64,000 bases of DNA from the NCBI GenBank assembly GCA_034359265.1, contig CP136890.1, positions 92,095,501-92,159,500 on the forward strand, in the 5' to 3' direction. Source of the DNA: Canna indica (taxonomy: Eukaryota; Streptophyta; Magnoliopsida; Zingiberales; Cannaceae). A program made the translations under genes and the position numbers. Shown in pieces: positions 11,884-24,600 of this stretch. The notes under the pieces were generated by a model. That model did not search any database. It was not told where the DNA came from and saw nothing but the letters and a program-made list of their open reading frames with translations. Numbering within the stretch: the stretch's first letter is position 1; every line of letters begins with the position of its first letter.

Positions 11884-14800
11884 ATGAAGGGAGCTGTTCT
11901 GGTTGCCATTGCGGCAGCAATTGGCAATATGTTACAGGGATGGGATAATGCTACAATAGCAGGTAGCTTCCCTTGTGTGTTTTTTTGCTCTTGAAGCATT
12001 GTTTGGATTCCAAAGCTAATAAATTGATATGGAGTTCTAGGAGTGGAAATCAAAGTTTTTATTCTTGAAATAAATGACCAACCAACACATCTTGCTGCAC
12101 TGTAATATAGTGTAAATTTTAAATTTTGTCAATGGCAACAGGACTTATTTTGTTTTGTGCTTCCATTTTTGTCAGGTGCTAATCTTTACATAAAGAGGGA
12201 ATTTAAGTTAGAAGGTCAACCTACTATTGAGGGACTAATTGTGGCAATGTCACTTATTGGTGCAACAATAATTACAACATTCTCAGGAGCAGTGTCTGAT
12301 TGGATTGGTAGAAGGCCTATGTTAATTTTCTCATCAGTATTCTACTTCATCAGTGGACTACTGATGTTATGGGCTCCGAATGTGCATATGCTGCTCTTGG
12401 CAAGGCTTATAGATGGATTTGGAATTGGCTTGGCTGTCACCCTTGTTCCTGTGTATATATCTGAGACAGCCCCTTCTGATATAAGGGGTTTGTTAAACAC
12501 ACTTCCACAGTTCACAGGCTCCGGAGGAATGTTTCTGTCATATTGCATGGTTTTTGCAATGTCATTACAGATGCATCCTGACTGGAGATTGATGCTTGGT
12601 GTCCTCTCTATTCCTTCTCTTCTATATTTTCTGCTGACTGTGTTCTTCTTGCCTGAGTCACCAAGATGGCTTGTTAGCAAAGGGCGGATGAAGGAGGCTA
12701 AACAAGTTTTGCAGAGGTTACGAGGAAGAGAAGATGTCTCAGGTTCTGTTCTATGATAAAATGCCTTTAAGAATCTTCATATTTGTGCGCATTACCACAT
12801 TTTATACTTGTAGTTTATATTCTTAATAGCTGTTTAGTAATTGATTACCGACCTTTTACAATTAATGTTGCTTCTTATCTACAATATTGTTAAAATGTAC
12901 CCTCTAATGCCATAGTGCTGTTCTTACATTCATGAAATGCAATAGTTTATTGCTTCTTATTCAGCTTGTCAAATATTTAATCGCTTAGCAGTCACTGTAA
13001 CTAATGGTGCATGTTTTTATATCATGAAAATTTTGGAGAACGTGCTGATTTGAATGTTACATTGTTGATGTCTCAACATGCCTTTTATGTTATCATACTT
13101 TATCTGAAGATTTTTAAGGTAGAATTCCAGTGTTTTTTTCTTCTTCTAAAAATGTATCATATTAACTGAAGTATATATTTAGTTTTTGATGATATGACTT
13201 GATTGTACTTTTTAATGCAAATATAGTTTGCTTTTATTTTTGGATGTAAATACACTAGAACAAAGTTTGGCATACTTGAGAGTTAGCAAATTCCTGAGCT
13301 CCATAATATTTGACTTTGATGTTTAGTGGGGGAAAATGAGTCTAATATTTTAAATGTGTCAATATGAACGTGTAGCTTATGAATTTGCTAGCTTCTAGAT
13401 ATGTGCTTTCTAGGAGATGTTCAGTGAAGAGAGTTCTTATTTCTACAACTCTATCAAGAAGTCGTTTGTCATCTAATTCCAAGGTTGAAAACCATCTAAA
13501 TTGACTAAGTTGACTGATACCATCATCTTCATTGGCAAGCTTGACATGAATAATGCCTCTGATGGCTAAGCAATTATCAAGAAGACCCTATTTTAAGTTT
13601 ACTGATTAGCAAATTGTTTTAGTTAAAGAAGAATAAGAGAGTTTTAATTGCAGCTAATTCTGAACTTTTCAGTCACATGGGTCAATTTGGGCTTATATCA
13701 ATGTAAAATCAACTAACTTGTGGTCTTTGGTCAGATTAACCGGTTATAGTTGAATTTGTGTAGATTTTCGTCAGTTCTGAATAGACTTTTGACAGATATT
13801 TAGTGACATCTCTTGCTATTTGAACTCTTTGGAAACCTGGCTTAGAATACTCGTTAGGAACTTGAAAGGTAAATTTTTTTTCAGCAACTTACTACTTACT
13901 TTAAATAAAAATAAAAAATTGGATTTATATTTAGCCGTTACATGCACATAAGATGCTACAATGAAAGGAAAACATGTGTACAAGACGTTAGAATTAAGTG
14001 TTGAACCCATGACTTTAGGTAACATATCTTGATAACATACCACTAAGCTTGGCAAGTTACTACTTAATTATCAGCATGAACCAAGACTGCTGAAAATAAC
14101 CAAAAATCATATTGTACTAAAAGATAGTTACTGATTTCAGCTGGTTACAGAGTGATCATTGGAAAACTACCAACTCATAAGGAGTTGCAAAGAAGGGGCA
14201 TGCAAATCCCTGTTCTATGTCAGTCAGCCAAGGCAGATTGTGAACACTTCTTCAAATGCTCGTATTCAGTATTTCAGTGTAGATCTGGAAAGTCATTCTT
14301 TGAAAACTGGCGATCCCGCAGAAACCTAAACCAACTCTTTTAGAAGAAGCCAAGGCTTTAGCTAATTCACGCGTAGGGTCGGATTTTGCTTTGGCTTGCA
14401 AAAGTTTCAATATCACGGGGAATTCATGACTAGGCGTAACATAAAGGGGACATCGTCAGCCACTTTTCTTCTATGTAAGGTGCTTCTTTGGTAAAAGTGT
14501 CTTCGAAGGGGATTAGAGATGCTTCACCTTGTTAACCACTTCATACGTAATGTGATGATAGAGCATGCTAAATTATTTTTTCATGATGATAAATGTTCTG
14601 CCAAAGTATTTTTGCTTTATCTGTTTCATGATGACAAAGTTTTGCTTCAACGAGTTAGTTGTAATCTATCATGAAAAATTTGCACTGATTTATCTTTGTA
14701 CAGGAGAACTGGCACTTCTTGTTGAGGGCTTGGGCGTTAGCCAAGACACATCTATTGAAGAGTACATAATTGGCCCTGCAAATGAAATCCTTGATGCACA

Positions 14801-17741
14801 GAATCCATCTTCTGATAAGGACAAAATCATGTTATACGGTCCAGAAGAAGGCCTCTCCTGGGTTGCGCAGCCAGTAACAGGACAAAGTGTTCTTGGAAGT
14901 GCCTTTGGTCTTGTGTCACGCCAGGGAAGCATTGTAAACCAGAATATCCCTCTTATGGACCCTCTAGTTACTCTTTTCGGAAGTGTCCATGAGAAGCTTC
15001 CTGAAATGGGAAGCATGAGAAGTACTATGTTTCCCAATTTTGGCAGCATGTTTAGTGTGGCAGAGCAGCATCCCAAAACTGACCAATGGGATGAGGAGCA
15101 CGGTCCTCAGGAGGGTGAGGATTATGCTTCTGATGGCTCACGAAGTGATTCCCATGACAATTTGCATTCTCCATTGCTCTCTCGCCACGGAACAGTCACA
15201 GATGGCAAGGATATGCAACGAAATAGCAGTCTTATGCAGGGAAATACTGGAGAGGCAGTCAGCAGTATGGGCATTGGGGGAGGCTGGCAGTTGGCTTGGA
15301 AGTGGACTGAGAGAGAGGCTGCAGATGGAACAAAAGGAGGGTTCAAGAGGATTTACTTGCACCAAGAAGGTATCTCTGGGTCACAGAGAGGGTCCCTTCT
15401 TTCCATTCCTGGAGGTAATGTACCAGAAGAAGGTGAATACATTCAAGCTGCTGCATTGGTGAGCCAGCCTGCCTTGTATTCCAAGGAAATCACAAGCCAA
15501 AACCATGTTGGGCCAGCAATGATTCATCCATCTGAGGTTGCTTCTAGAGGGCCAAAGTGGGGAGAACTTTTTGGACCAGGAGTAAGGCATGCATTATTTG
15601 TTGGCATTGGTATACAAATCCTTCAACAGGTAAGAATAAGATGGACCATTCATGCAATATAGTTTTAACAAAGGAATTAAGCATTCTAACAATAGCCCAT
15701 GAATATAACAGAGAAGAGACTTGTTATAAAATCTCACTAAAGTATACTAATAGGTGCACTTTGCATGTCAAATTGTTATTCACCACTTTTTACCTAGTAA
15801 TACTTACTCTATTAATCAGTCTGAAGTAGATAGAAGATTCAGTATTTATTCAGGATGGCAATTGGGTCTTCCTAATTTGACAAACCTTGATAACATGAAC
15901 AGGAAGAGATTGCTTTGTGCTTCTAGATTTTGTTCCGAAGTTATTTGGAGCCAAACCATAAAAGAGGATAGGAAGGTGTTTATATCTTGTGATTTTTTTT
16001 CATGATTGAGGTTCATAAGAAACATGATCTATTGCTTAGATGAAATGAGCTAATTGAAAGCTAATTTCTTAATGAGCAATTTTTTTATGATTGGGTGTAA
16101 GTTCATATTTTTTCTTTGAGAAATCATCTTTCTCTTCAGGAACCATCTTAAAGTTTGATTACAACGGGAATGGTGGTAAGGAGGTTATTGTACTAGTTCT
16201 ACACATGGATTCTAAATTGTCTTATTTTGTTCTTCTGACTGCTCAATCTCAACTCCCAGCTTTTCAATGTTTCTTCCAATACATGATAGAAATTATGCAG
16301 TTTTTTTTGTCTCGGAATGTTGTAGATTAAGTAAACTAATATGGTATTACAGGCTCATTAGTATTAGTAAGATTAGGTTTTCCGAATAGTTGGTAGTGTA
16401 GGCATGTTTGACGGATGAATATAAATGCAATATTCGTAACAAAAAAGATACACCATACGAAGGTTTTCTTACTATCATTGCTTTCCACTTCCTATAATCA
16501 TGTGCAACTTATGACTTTTTTCTCACAAACTGTGGACAAAGAAAAACCAAAGAAGATATGGATACTGCAAATATAACAAGTATGAACTGGAAAGTGGAAA
16601 ATTTGTTAACATTGTTACTTGCTATAGTCAGATTGATTTGGGCTAAATGCTTTGTTTGATATACCTCTGCATAACTTTAAGGTAGATTCAAGTTTGTATT
16701 TCTGATCTAGGGAATAACAGCTTGTATTTTGCTTGTCAGAAAACCTTTCTTGTTTCTTATGACTAGAAGTTTGAAGAACACTGAATTGCCAGTAGATGTA
16801 GCCAGTAGACAAAACACTGTAAACTTTTCTTTATTTTATCTTTCTTGAAGATGCCAGAGCTACATAATCTTTCTTCCTAGCTATCTAAAGTTCAATTCTT
16901 TTGCAGTTTGCTGGCATTAATGGAGTTCTTTATTACACCCCACAAATTCTTGAACAAGCTGGTGTCCAAGTCCTCCTTGCAAACTTGGGTATTGGATCTG
17001 ATTCAGCATCCATACTTATAAGCACTCTCACAACATTGTTGATGCTCCCATGTATAGCTGTCGCTATGAGGCTCATGGATGTCTCTGGTAGAAGGTAAAG
17101 TCTCATTTCATTCACGACTGCATTATCTAACCTTATATTGAAATTTCGCCTATATAACCCTTTGCTCCTTTACTAGAATGTACTTTCAAAATGAGTTACA
17201 AACAAAATACTTGATAAAAACAAAAACTTGTTCTTTCTTTTGTTTGCATTTAAGTATTCGTATACATTTGCCTATGAAGAAACAGAATCAACGCTCTCTT
17301 TTTTTGTGCAGGAGTCTTTTGCTGGCTACAATTCCTGTTTTGGTTGCATCTCTTGTCATGTTGGTTGTTGCTAACCTTGTGAACTTGGGGACTGTTGCTC
17401 ATGCTGTAGTCTCCACCGGTAGCGTCATAGTTTACTTTTGCTGTTTCGTCATGGGGTTTGGGCCCATCCCCAGCATCCTTTGCTCCGAGATCTTCCCTAC
17501 TCGTGTTCGCGGTGTGTGCATCGCCATATGCTCCCTCACATTCTGGTTTTGTGACATAATCGTCACCTACTCACTTCCTGTGATGCTCAACACTATTGGT
17601 CTTGCGGGTGTTTTTGGATTCTATGCTATTGTTTGTGTCATAGCATTGGTGTTTGTTTTCCTCAAGGTTCCTGAAACAAAGGGCATGCCCCTTGAAGTCA
17701 TCATTGAGTTCTTTAATGTTGGGTCAAAGCAGATTGCCTAG
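11884..17741 (+). CDS. MSSP2: Tonoplast sugar transporter (TST/MSSP type), five coding exons
   Basis: Moves hexoses, and in some orthologues sucrose, into the vacuole by proton antiport at the tonoplast. Coding exons are 11884-11962, 12176-12742, 14704-15629, 16907-17094 and 17312-17741. All junctions are GT-AG and phases match, giving 729 residues; the family is usually 735-745. The N half (residues 1-205) has the MFS start MLQGWDNATIAG, GRR at 71-73 and PESPRW before the loop. The long acidic cytosolic loop (about 210-500) is the hallmark of this clade and holds the serine-rich SDSHDNLHSPLLSRHGT stretch. The C half has FAGINGVLYYTPQILEQAG and ends with PETKG near 707. The start is the first AUG after the leader intron, matching the family N terminus MKGAVLVAIAAAIGN. 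No frame breaks were seen. The symbol is by clade resemblance; MSSP1, 2 or 3 cannot be fully separated by eye. Confidence 0.95.
12743..14703 (+). other. Transporter intron 2 (about 2 kb)
   Basis: GT at 12743 (CAG|GTTCTG) and AG at 14702-14703 (TGTACAG). It holds a LINE-derived fragment (next entry). The rest is ordinary T-rich intron. Confidence 0.85.
14143..14343 (+). pseudogene. LINE-derived zf-RVT domain fragment inside the intron
   Basis: One open frame reads IIGKLPTHKELQRRGMQIPV, then LCQSAKADCEHFFKCSYSVFQ in sense with the host gene. The layout (GKLPT, an LxxRG, then C...C..E.HFF.C) is that of the zinc-binding module found at the C-terminal end of plant LINE reverse transcriptases. No reverse transcriptase body or poly-A tail adjoins it. 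The first cysteine pair is incomplete (C.S in place of C..C), so it is a decayed piece. Confidence 0.6.
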
Positions 17742-18171
17742 GATTAAATTGGAAGATTGAAGTTGCAATGGCAAAATAATACTCTTGGTCGCGTAATTGG
17801 AAGAAGCAGACTGAACCCAACAAGTACACAACAATAGGAAGGCTTGGGAGATCATGTTAGAGTGGTTGGTGTCATTTTTGTTGGCATTGGGTAATTAAAA
17901 TGAAGGAATTTGTTCTTTCCTTCCTTTTTTTTCGGTTTATATATGTGACTTCTTTATTACACCCCATATGCAAATTTGGTTTTTCTCTAAGGTTGTGTTT
18001 ATTATTTTTGAGAAAGTGAAAGGAAAATTATATGATACAAAGAATCAAAGTTCGTACAAATTAATATCTTTCTGTTGTGTGAATCAATTTTTTTTACTTA
18101 GAATCATCTATACCAAAGCTTGGTATAAAATTAAAGGATTCTTGTTCTTGGTTGTAACTTTATTTCTATCA
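17742..18171 (+). other. 3' region of the sugar transporter gene
   Basis: Likely 3' UTR to roughly 17960 (T-rich, ending near TTCTTTATTACACC). After that there is plain intergenic DNA up to the LTR. The open frame 17968-18348 runs into the LTR and is not a gene. Confidence 0.45.
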
Positions 18172-18176
18172 CAAAG

Positions 18177-20437
18177 TGTTACGCCCCGCTTAGGTTTATC
18201 CCTATATAAGGGACCTCACCTAGGAGAAGCGCAACTAGCAACAGAACAACAACATCAAAATGGACTGAATTTAAATTTACAACCAGATTCCAATCAAATG
18301 TCCAATCAGATAATAATAAAAGTTCAACAGTCTATAAGTGAACAATGAATTCTAGAGTCTAGCTAAAAATGCATAGTTCAACTAGTAAATTAGGAAACTA
18401 AATGCTGTGCGAAAGACGTCTTCTCCTCCTCCAAAACTCTAGCTACCCCATAAGATAATGCCGTCATACCTGAGAATCTGAGGCAAAAATAACAAACATC
18501 AGTAGAAGACTGAGTAGGATTTCAACAAGATGCTATGATGTCATGTGTACAACGGAAGATATGATTCAACCATCTACTCGATGCACCTATACCAATCAAC
18601 TATGTCAACTATATCTATATGAGTATGTGGTCATAAACTCAATCAAGAGCGTAGTGGACATTGGGTTTCCCCCGCACTCTCACACCTCGAGAGTGGCACC
18701 TCAAGCCCGCTCCAGCTAGAGATGCAACTATCCAAAAAATGGTAGTCCGCCGACGTCTAACACCTCGACGCCGTTCACACAACCCGTGTGATAAATATGT
18801 GATCACCGATGTCACTTGCCCTACACCTTGGGCAATATATCAACAGTGTCTAAGGTTATCGCCCAAAAGTAGATCAACTATGCATCATGTCAACAATTAC
18901 ACTAATACAACTCAACCGATATAATGCTAGTAGTCATGTCTTCATGGATGAATTAAATATATATACAACAACATAAAACATGCAACATCTACACTAGCAT
19001 TCTCAACTAATATGCATATAAACACATCATGCTGGCAACATGTATCAACAACTTATGCATAAGGAGTTTCAACAGCAGTAGATATCAACTTTCAATGGAA
19101 TAGAACAACAAGATAATATTTCGACATAGGGTAACAACCGATTTAGGATGAGATTCACCTTAACAACTAATATAAAACCAAATAACTCATTTTGAAACCA
19201 TAAAAGCCGATAAAATAATATTTTTCCAACTCGGCCCGCAAAACGAGGCAATAAATGCATATTGATTTCCACATCTGAAAGCCAAATGACAAAACTGACT
19301 CCACCAATGGATTCGGGGCGACGAGTAGGTATAAAATCATGTATAATATGATTAATTTTACTAACCTAAAGGTCTCCAATAATTATTTAAAGTAATAAGA
19401 AAATACCCTAACTATTACTTAACAAAATACTGTTATAAACTTTCGTAACAATGATATAATCTATATAACACAACTATATTAAATATAACACTACGAATAT
19501 ATTAGTTTCAAATGTTATAATTGTTACCAACACAAAATAGTGCTATTTATCTGAATAGCCACCAACAATTATAATCTGATATATACTACTGCTACAAAAT
19601 ATATCTCACTGCTACACTACTCCACTTCTTCACCCCTCACCCGACTGCTCCCTTGCGCCTCCTTCACCCTACTGCTGCCACCGCTACCCTGATGCCACCG
19701 CTGCCTCCTCACCGACTACCCCGACCGATCAGGCCACCAGGGAAGCACGCCGACGATGACCCGCCGTCACCACCACGCGGCAGCGACAGCCCTCCTGCCA
19801 TGCGTGACAACCTTCGACGGCTGCCGCGACTAGCGGAGGTCGCCTGCTCGCGAGGCAGCGATGCCTCGCCGGGCACCGCTGCTCGCCGCGACACCTTGCC
19901 GAGCGTCGTAATCCGTCGCGGCCGGCTCCGACCAAGAGACAGCCGGGTGCCACGACTAGCTTGGCGAAAATCCTCCAAAGCAGTGTCGATCGGCACTGTA
20001 GCCGGCGGCTGCGAGTTCGAGCGTGAAGAAGATGACGCAAAACGATGATAAAACGACACGATTCCATCAAGATCAACAGATCCGAGATTTCGGAACAAAA
20101 GAACACGCTAATCTCGCAAAAATCATAAAAGCGCAGATCTACAATTCGGCGGAAAACATCGGCAAAATCTCTCATCCTATAATCGAAGTTACCCTACACG
20201 AAACCAAAAAGGAGTAGGACGAGAATCCTACCGGCAAACTCCTCCGAACTCCGATTCACCGGAGTCTTCTCACCGCCGACGCCCTCCGACGGCCGTCGCA
20301 CACCTTCTGCTGCTACAGGGATCGGGAGAGGAAAAGAGAGGGGTTAGGGCTTAATTAAATAGGATTAGCATTTTTACAAAAAAATCCCTCTAAGAAAAAT
20401 ATTTACAACTAGGTCCAAAATTTTTCAAGGTATAACA
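18177..20437 (-). mobile_element. Solo LTR (2.26 kb), 5-bp TSD
   Basis: The block starts TGTTACGCCCCGC and ends GGTATAACA, with TGTTA/TAACA inverted ends. It is flanked by CAAAG at 18172-18176 and 20438-20442. On the - strand it begins TGTTATACC and ends GGGGCGTAACA, the usual look of a plant LTR, with a GC-rich leader-like block (about 20340-19640 on the - strand). No primer site, gag or second LTR is adjacent, so recombination between two LTRs is the simplest origin. Overlapping open frames at 19653-20175 lie on both strands and look like shadows of GC-rich LTR sequence. Confidence 0.75.
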
Positions 20438-20442
20438 CAAAG

Positions 20443-20890
20443 CTTGGTATTACTCACGTGTAAGTCAAACAACATTAAAGGAAGGTCTGTTGTGATTGTA
20501 TTCTTATATTTGATAGTTGTGACTTGTGAGCATGCCTTTATTGCTCACATTTGTAGAGTACCATAATTTCATGCCAATTGTTTGGTGAATTGCTTAAAAA
20601 AGGGGATACGAAGGCAATTTGATGGATGAATCTTCATGATGGCTTGGCTTCCACGTACATACAAGGTGTCTGTATGTGTTTTTTTTTCTTACAGAATTTC
20701 AAAAAAAAAATAGTTTTTATTATAAAAACTCATTTATGACCATCATTCATGAATTTAATCTAATTTATCAGAGTTTGTAATCTCATTATCAATAAAATTA
20801 CAAAAAATCCACTTAAGAGAAAATTTATCAATTTCTAGTATCTGAAAATTTGAAAGGATACTTATTATGTCTGTTTGTAATATTCAATTG
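20443..20890. other. Intergenic DNA, nothing recognised
   Basis: No gene or element ends seen. Confidence 0.4.
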
Positions 20891-20893
20891 ACT

Positions 20894-21110
20894 TAATTAT
20901 GTTTTTGATCCCCTTAAAATATCACGTTTTTTTTGTTTGGTCTATTCTTTTTTAAAAAAATTCGTTTAATCCCTCAAAAATTATTTTTATTTTTGTTTGG
21001 TCCATTTACTAACTTTTGTAATTAAGTGCCAACATGATAATACTGACATAGATTAAAGACAAAATAAAAAAGACAATATTTTAAGAAACTATATGAATAT
21101 TAATAATCTA
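20894..21110. repeat. Partial member of the dispersed foldback family
   Basis: Begins ACTTAATTATGTTTTTGATC and continues with CTCAAAAATTATTTTTATTT, matching the left arms at about 7970, 9107 and (in complement) 54290. I see no opposite arm, so it is truncated. Confidence 0.6.
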
Positions 21111-21652
21111 AACCTTTCATTTTATTGACCAATATAAAATTTTATTACTTTATTTTTTTTGTTTAAAAATTTTCATCATGTAAATTTATAATAAATGTAC
21201 GAATGATACTATCGATTCATCGTAAATTTAATAATCTTCACTTCACAAATTTATAATAATTTTCACCCCACAAATAATATAAATATTATTTTTGAATTGT
21301 ACGATATGGGTAGTGTCATCCATTCATCGTAGAAGAGATCAAACACAATAAAACATGACATTTTTTGGACTAAAATAAAAACTGAGCACCTAAACTCCGT
21401 CGGATCGAAAGTCGAAACCCAAATGCGCGGTACGGGACCGGCCCAATTATTTTGAGCTATTATTGTATTATCTTTTAGATCCACAAGCATCGGAGTTATC
21501 GAAGAGGAGACGCGTTCCTCCTCTCGATCCCAACGAGCCTAAAGGAGAAGGGGGAGCAAGAACACCCGCAACAACCACTCTCGAGCCTTTTCCCTGCTTC
21601 ACTCATCTCCTACGAATCCCTTCAAGAAAGAGTAGCGTGTAGCTGATCCCCG

Positions 21653-24600
21653 ATGGCGGCGATTGCGAACTCCCTCGTCTCCGTCACTGACCCCCGATTC
21701 CAAGCGCTCTCCGGTAATCTTCTTACTTCGTTATCTGGACTCACACCGTCGGTTTTCCGACTTTATGAATCTTGAGTTTTTTAGGATCACTTTTGCTTTA
21801 TCCTCTATTCTGATAGTTGGTGATCAAATGTCCGTTGTTTCTCTTGATTGCATGTCGGAACATTGTAGATTCGGTTCGCTTGTTTGAGTTTCTTTGGCGC
21901 GTTAGCAGTTCTGAATATGTTGCAGGATTGTTGCTTCGCATGTTTATTAATTGTATCGAAGGACATAACATTCTTTTAGTGGATCTGTTGGTCTTTTATG
22001 GGCTTGTGATCACTGTTTTAATTATTTTTTCCTTTCAGGAACTACGTTGAAGCCTTCAGATAAGTCTCGCGTCATTTGCCATCCTTTGAGCTTATCTCTT
22101 ACTCCTATTGGCCAAAGGAAAGCTGGAGCTGCGATTTGCAAGCGCCATGTTGTCTTTCAAGCTGCCTATAGGTACTTGATTTAGTTTCAAATAGCCAACT
22201 TTTGCAACAAAGTTCAACTGATAGCAGATCCTGGTTATGCTTGCTCAATTATTATGCAGTTTTGCTTGCAGGCCCAGGGAAATATTTTTGTGATTCATAA
22301 GTATTTAATTGTGAGAGAGTTCATTAAGAAGTTTGTTCTCTAAGTCACAAGTTTTTTATTATCTTGTCTGTCATATACTCATATGGTCAGCTTTGTGGCT
22401 GGAAAATTTTTCTGTGCGTATATGTTATACCTGTGTGTTCATTACTCATCATAATTCTTGATGCCAGTTTGTTAAAGCTTTACCATCAAAATGGTCTCAT
22501 AGCTTATATAAGAGGTACTGAAGCTATTTATATCTTGAATGAAGACTGAAGCTATTTATGCTTTCTGAAATTACTTAAAGATTCAGACATATGCTAACAT
22601 TAATCATATTGTACTCCTTTTAAGACAAAGATACAAAAGATCAGAAGGGAGTCAATTATAGGATCTTTTACTGGGTTTGATCCTTTGTCTAAGTCAACCG
22701 AACTGTCACTTCAGATGAGCTCTAAAACAAGTTGGATTTAGGATTAGAGTTGGTCAAGCCATTCTGGATCAATAATTAACGATCAAGATTGGCCAGCCCA
22801 CTATGTTATGAACTCTTTGTCTATTTAGCTTTTACGTAACCTCTTTCAGTAGCAACAGTAGCAAATTAGAAATTACCTTCTTAACAAGTGCTGCTTGAAA
22901 GTGCTAATTACATCTCCATGTTATTATGAGATTCATAATGTTTCAGTAAGAAGAATTTTCTTGTCCTGTGTAGTGGGATAATGCCTTTTTCATTTAGTGC
23001 AGGTATATAACTTCTTGATCTAGCAGTATTTATTTCAATGATGGTACAATGAAATGATGAATGGACAAAAGCTGATTATTTTTAATTTAATACATTTTGG
23101 CTGTTTAATTATGAAAACCATGAAAGGTTTCTTAAAAATGAAGCATATAATTGTTAAGGATATCTTCCTGGCTTCTTTTCTTCAATGTCTTGACTACTGA
23201 AATATAGGAACCTTTATGGATTTTGGTAAGATGGTGAAGCAACTTGTTCAAGAGCTCAAACAATTTGGATTTGAGAACTTTGTGAAGGCTATTGTCAAGA
23301 AGTTAGACTTTAATTCACATGTGTTTCCTGAACTATGCCATATGATACATTAACATAACGGTGTTTGCCCCTTTAGAATATTGCTCATTCTACACATGCA
23401 ATTGCATTTCCTGGGCAAAGAGAAAACATTGCATTTACTGCAATATTTATAACCACTTATACACGGCATATATCTGATGGCATTATCTTTTGCATGTAGT
23501 AGAGTGGGTGGCTTATACGCGGCATATATGTGATGGCATTTTCTTTTGCATGAACTATGCCATATGATACACTAACATAACAGTGTTTGCCCCTTTAGAA
23601 TATTGCTCATTCTACACATGCAATTGCATTTCCTGGGCAAAGAGAAAAGCATTGCAATTACTGCAATATTTATAGCCACTTATACGCGGCATATATGTGA
23701 TGGCATTATCTTTTGCATGTAGTAGAGAGGGGCTTGGTGTAACGGTAAAGTTACCCACTTGTGACCTGAAGATCATGGGTTCAAGCCATGAAAATAGCCT
23801 CTCCGCAAAAAGATGTAGGGGAAGGCTGTGTACATCAACCGTCTTTATAGCCTACAAAAGTGGGATTGCTTCGTGCATTGGATCACCCTTTTTTTATTAT
23901 CTTTTGCATGTAAACGATAAGTTATACCTATGTACTATTTGCACTAAATAAAATAGTAGTCCCAGACTCACAGTGAATAAGTTATCCACCAATGCGGGGC
24001 ATGGGGAAGGTCCATTTAGGCTTGTTTTAATCTCATTTTTCTTTCTGTTCTATCAGTATACATGAAAAGCTGATCTTTGAAACTCTGCCAACTTTGATAT
24101 TAGCCAGGTCTGTTTAACTATAGCTATTATTTATTGGTTTGGTGCTTCTGACATTCACAGATCCACTTGGTCAAACACTTATCATGTGCATAATTATTTA
24201 TTGATAATGAACATACCAATCAGACTTTCAGGATGATCAAACATGCGCCATTATTGCCACTTTTGACTGGGTGCTTAGAAATCTGTATTAGCTTTTAATT
24301 TTGGGTTAATTAATGTATCTAGCCCAAACTATAACTCTTTTCACAAATCTAGCCCAATCTTTAATTTATATCAATTACATCCCAAACTATCAAATTGATA
24401 TCAATTCTAGCCCGACGTCAAATGCCCGTCAATGCAACCGTTAGGTGTTGACGTGGCATCTGACTCAGCGAATTAAAAAATATTTTTTATTATCACTTGT
24501 GACAGCATGTAATAAAAAATATTATAATATTATATAAATATGAAAAATTAATGTATATATTCCAAACTTTGGCCCTTCTAACAAATCTATCCCAACCTTT

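Noticed and set aside
17968..18348. 126-residue frame downstream of the transporter
   Set aside because: Runs from 3' flank into the LTR; not conserved in type and without splice support.
19653..20175. GC-rich open frames on both strands
   Set aside because: Low-complexity Pro/Arg-rich frames overlap within the LTR leader region; no domain seen.
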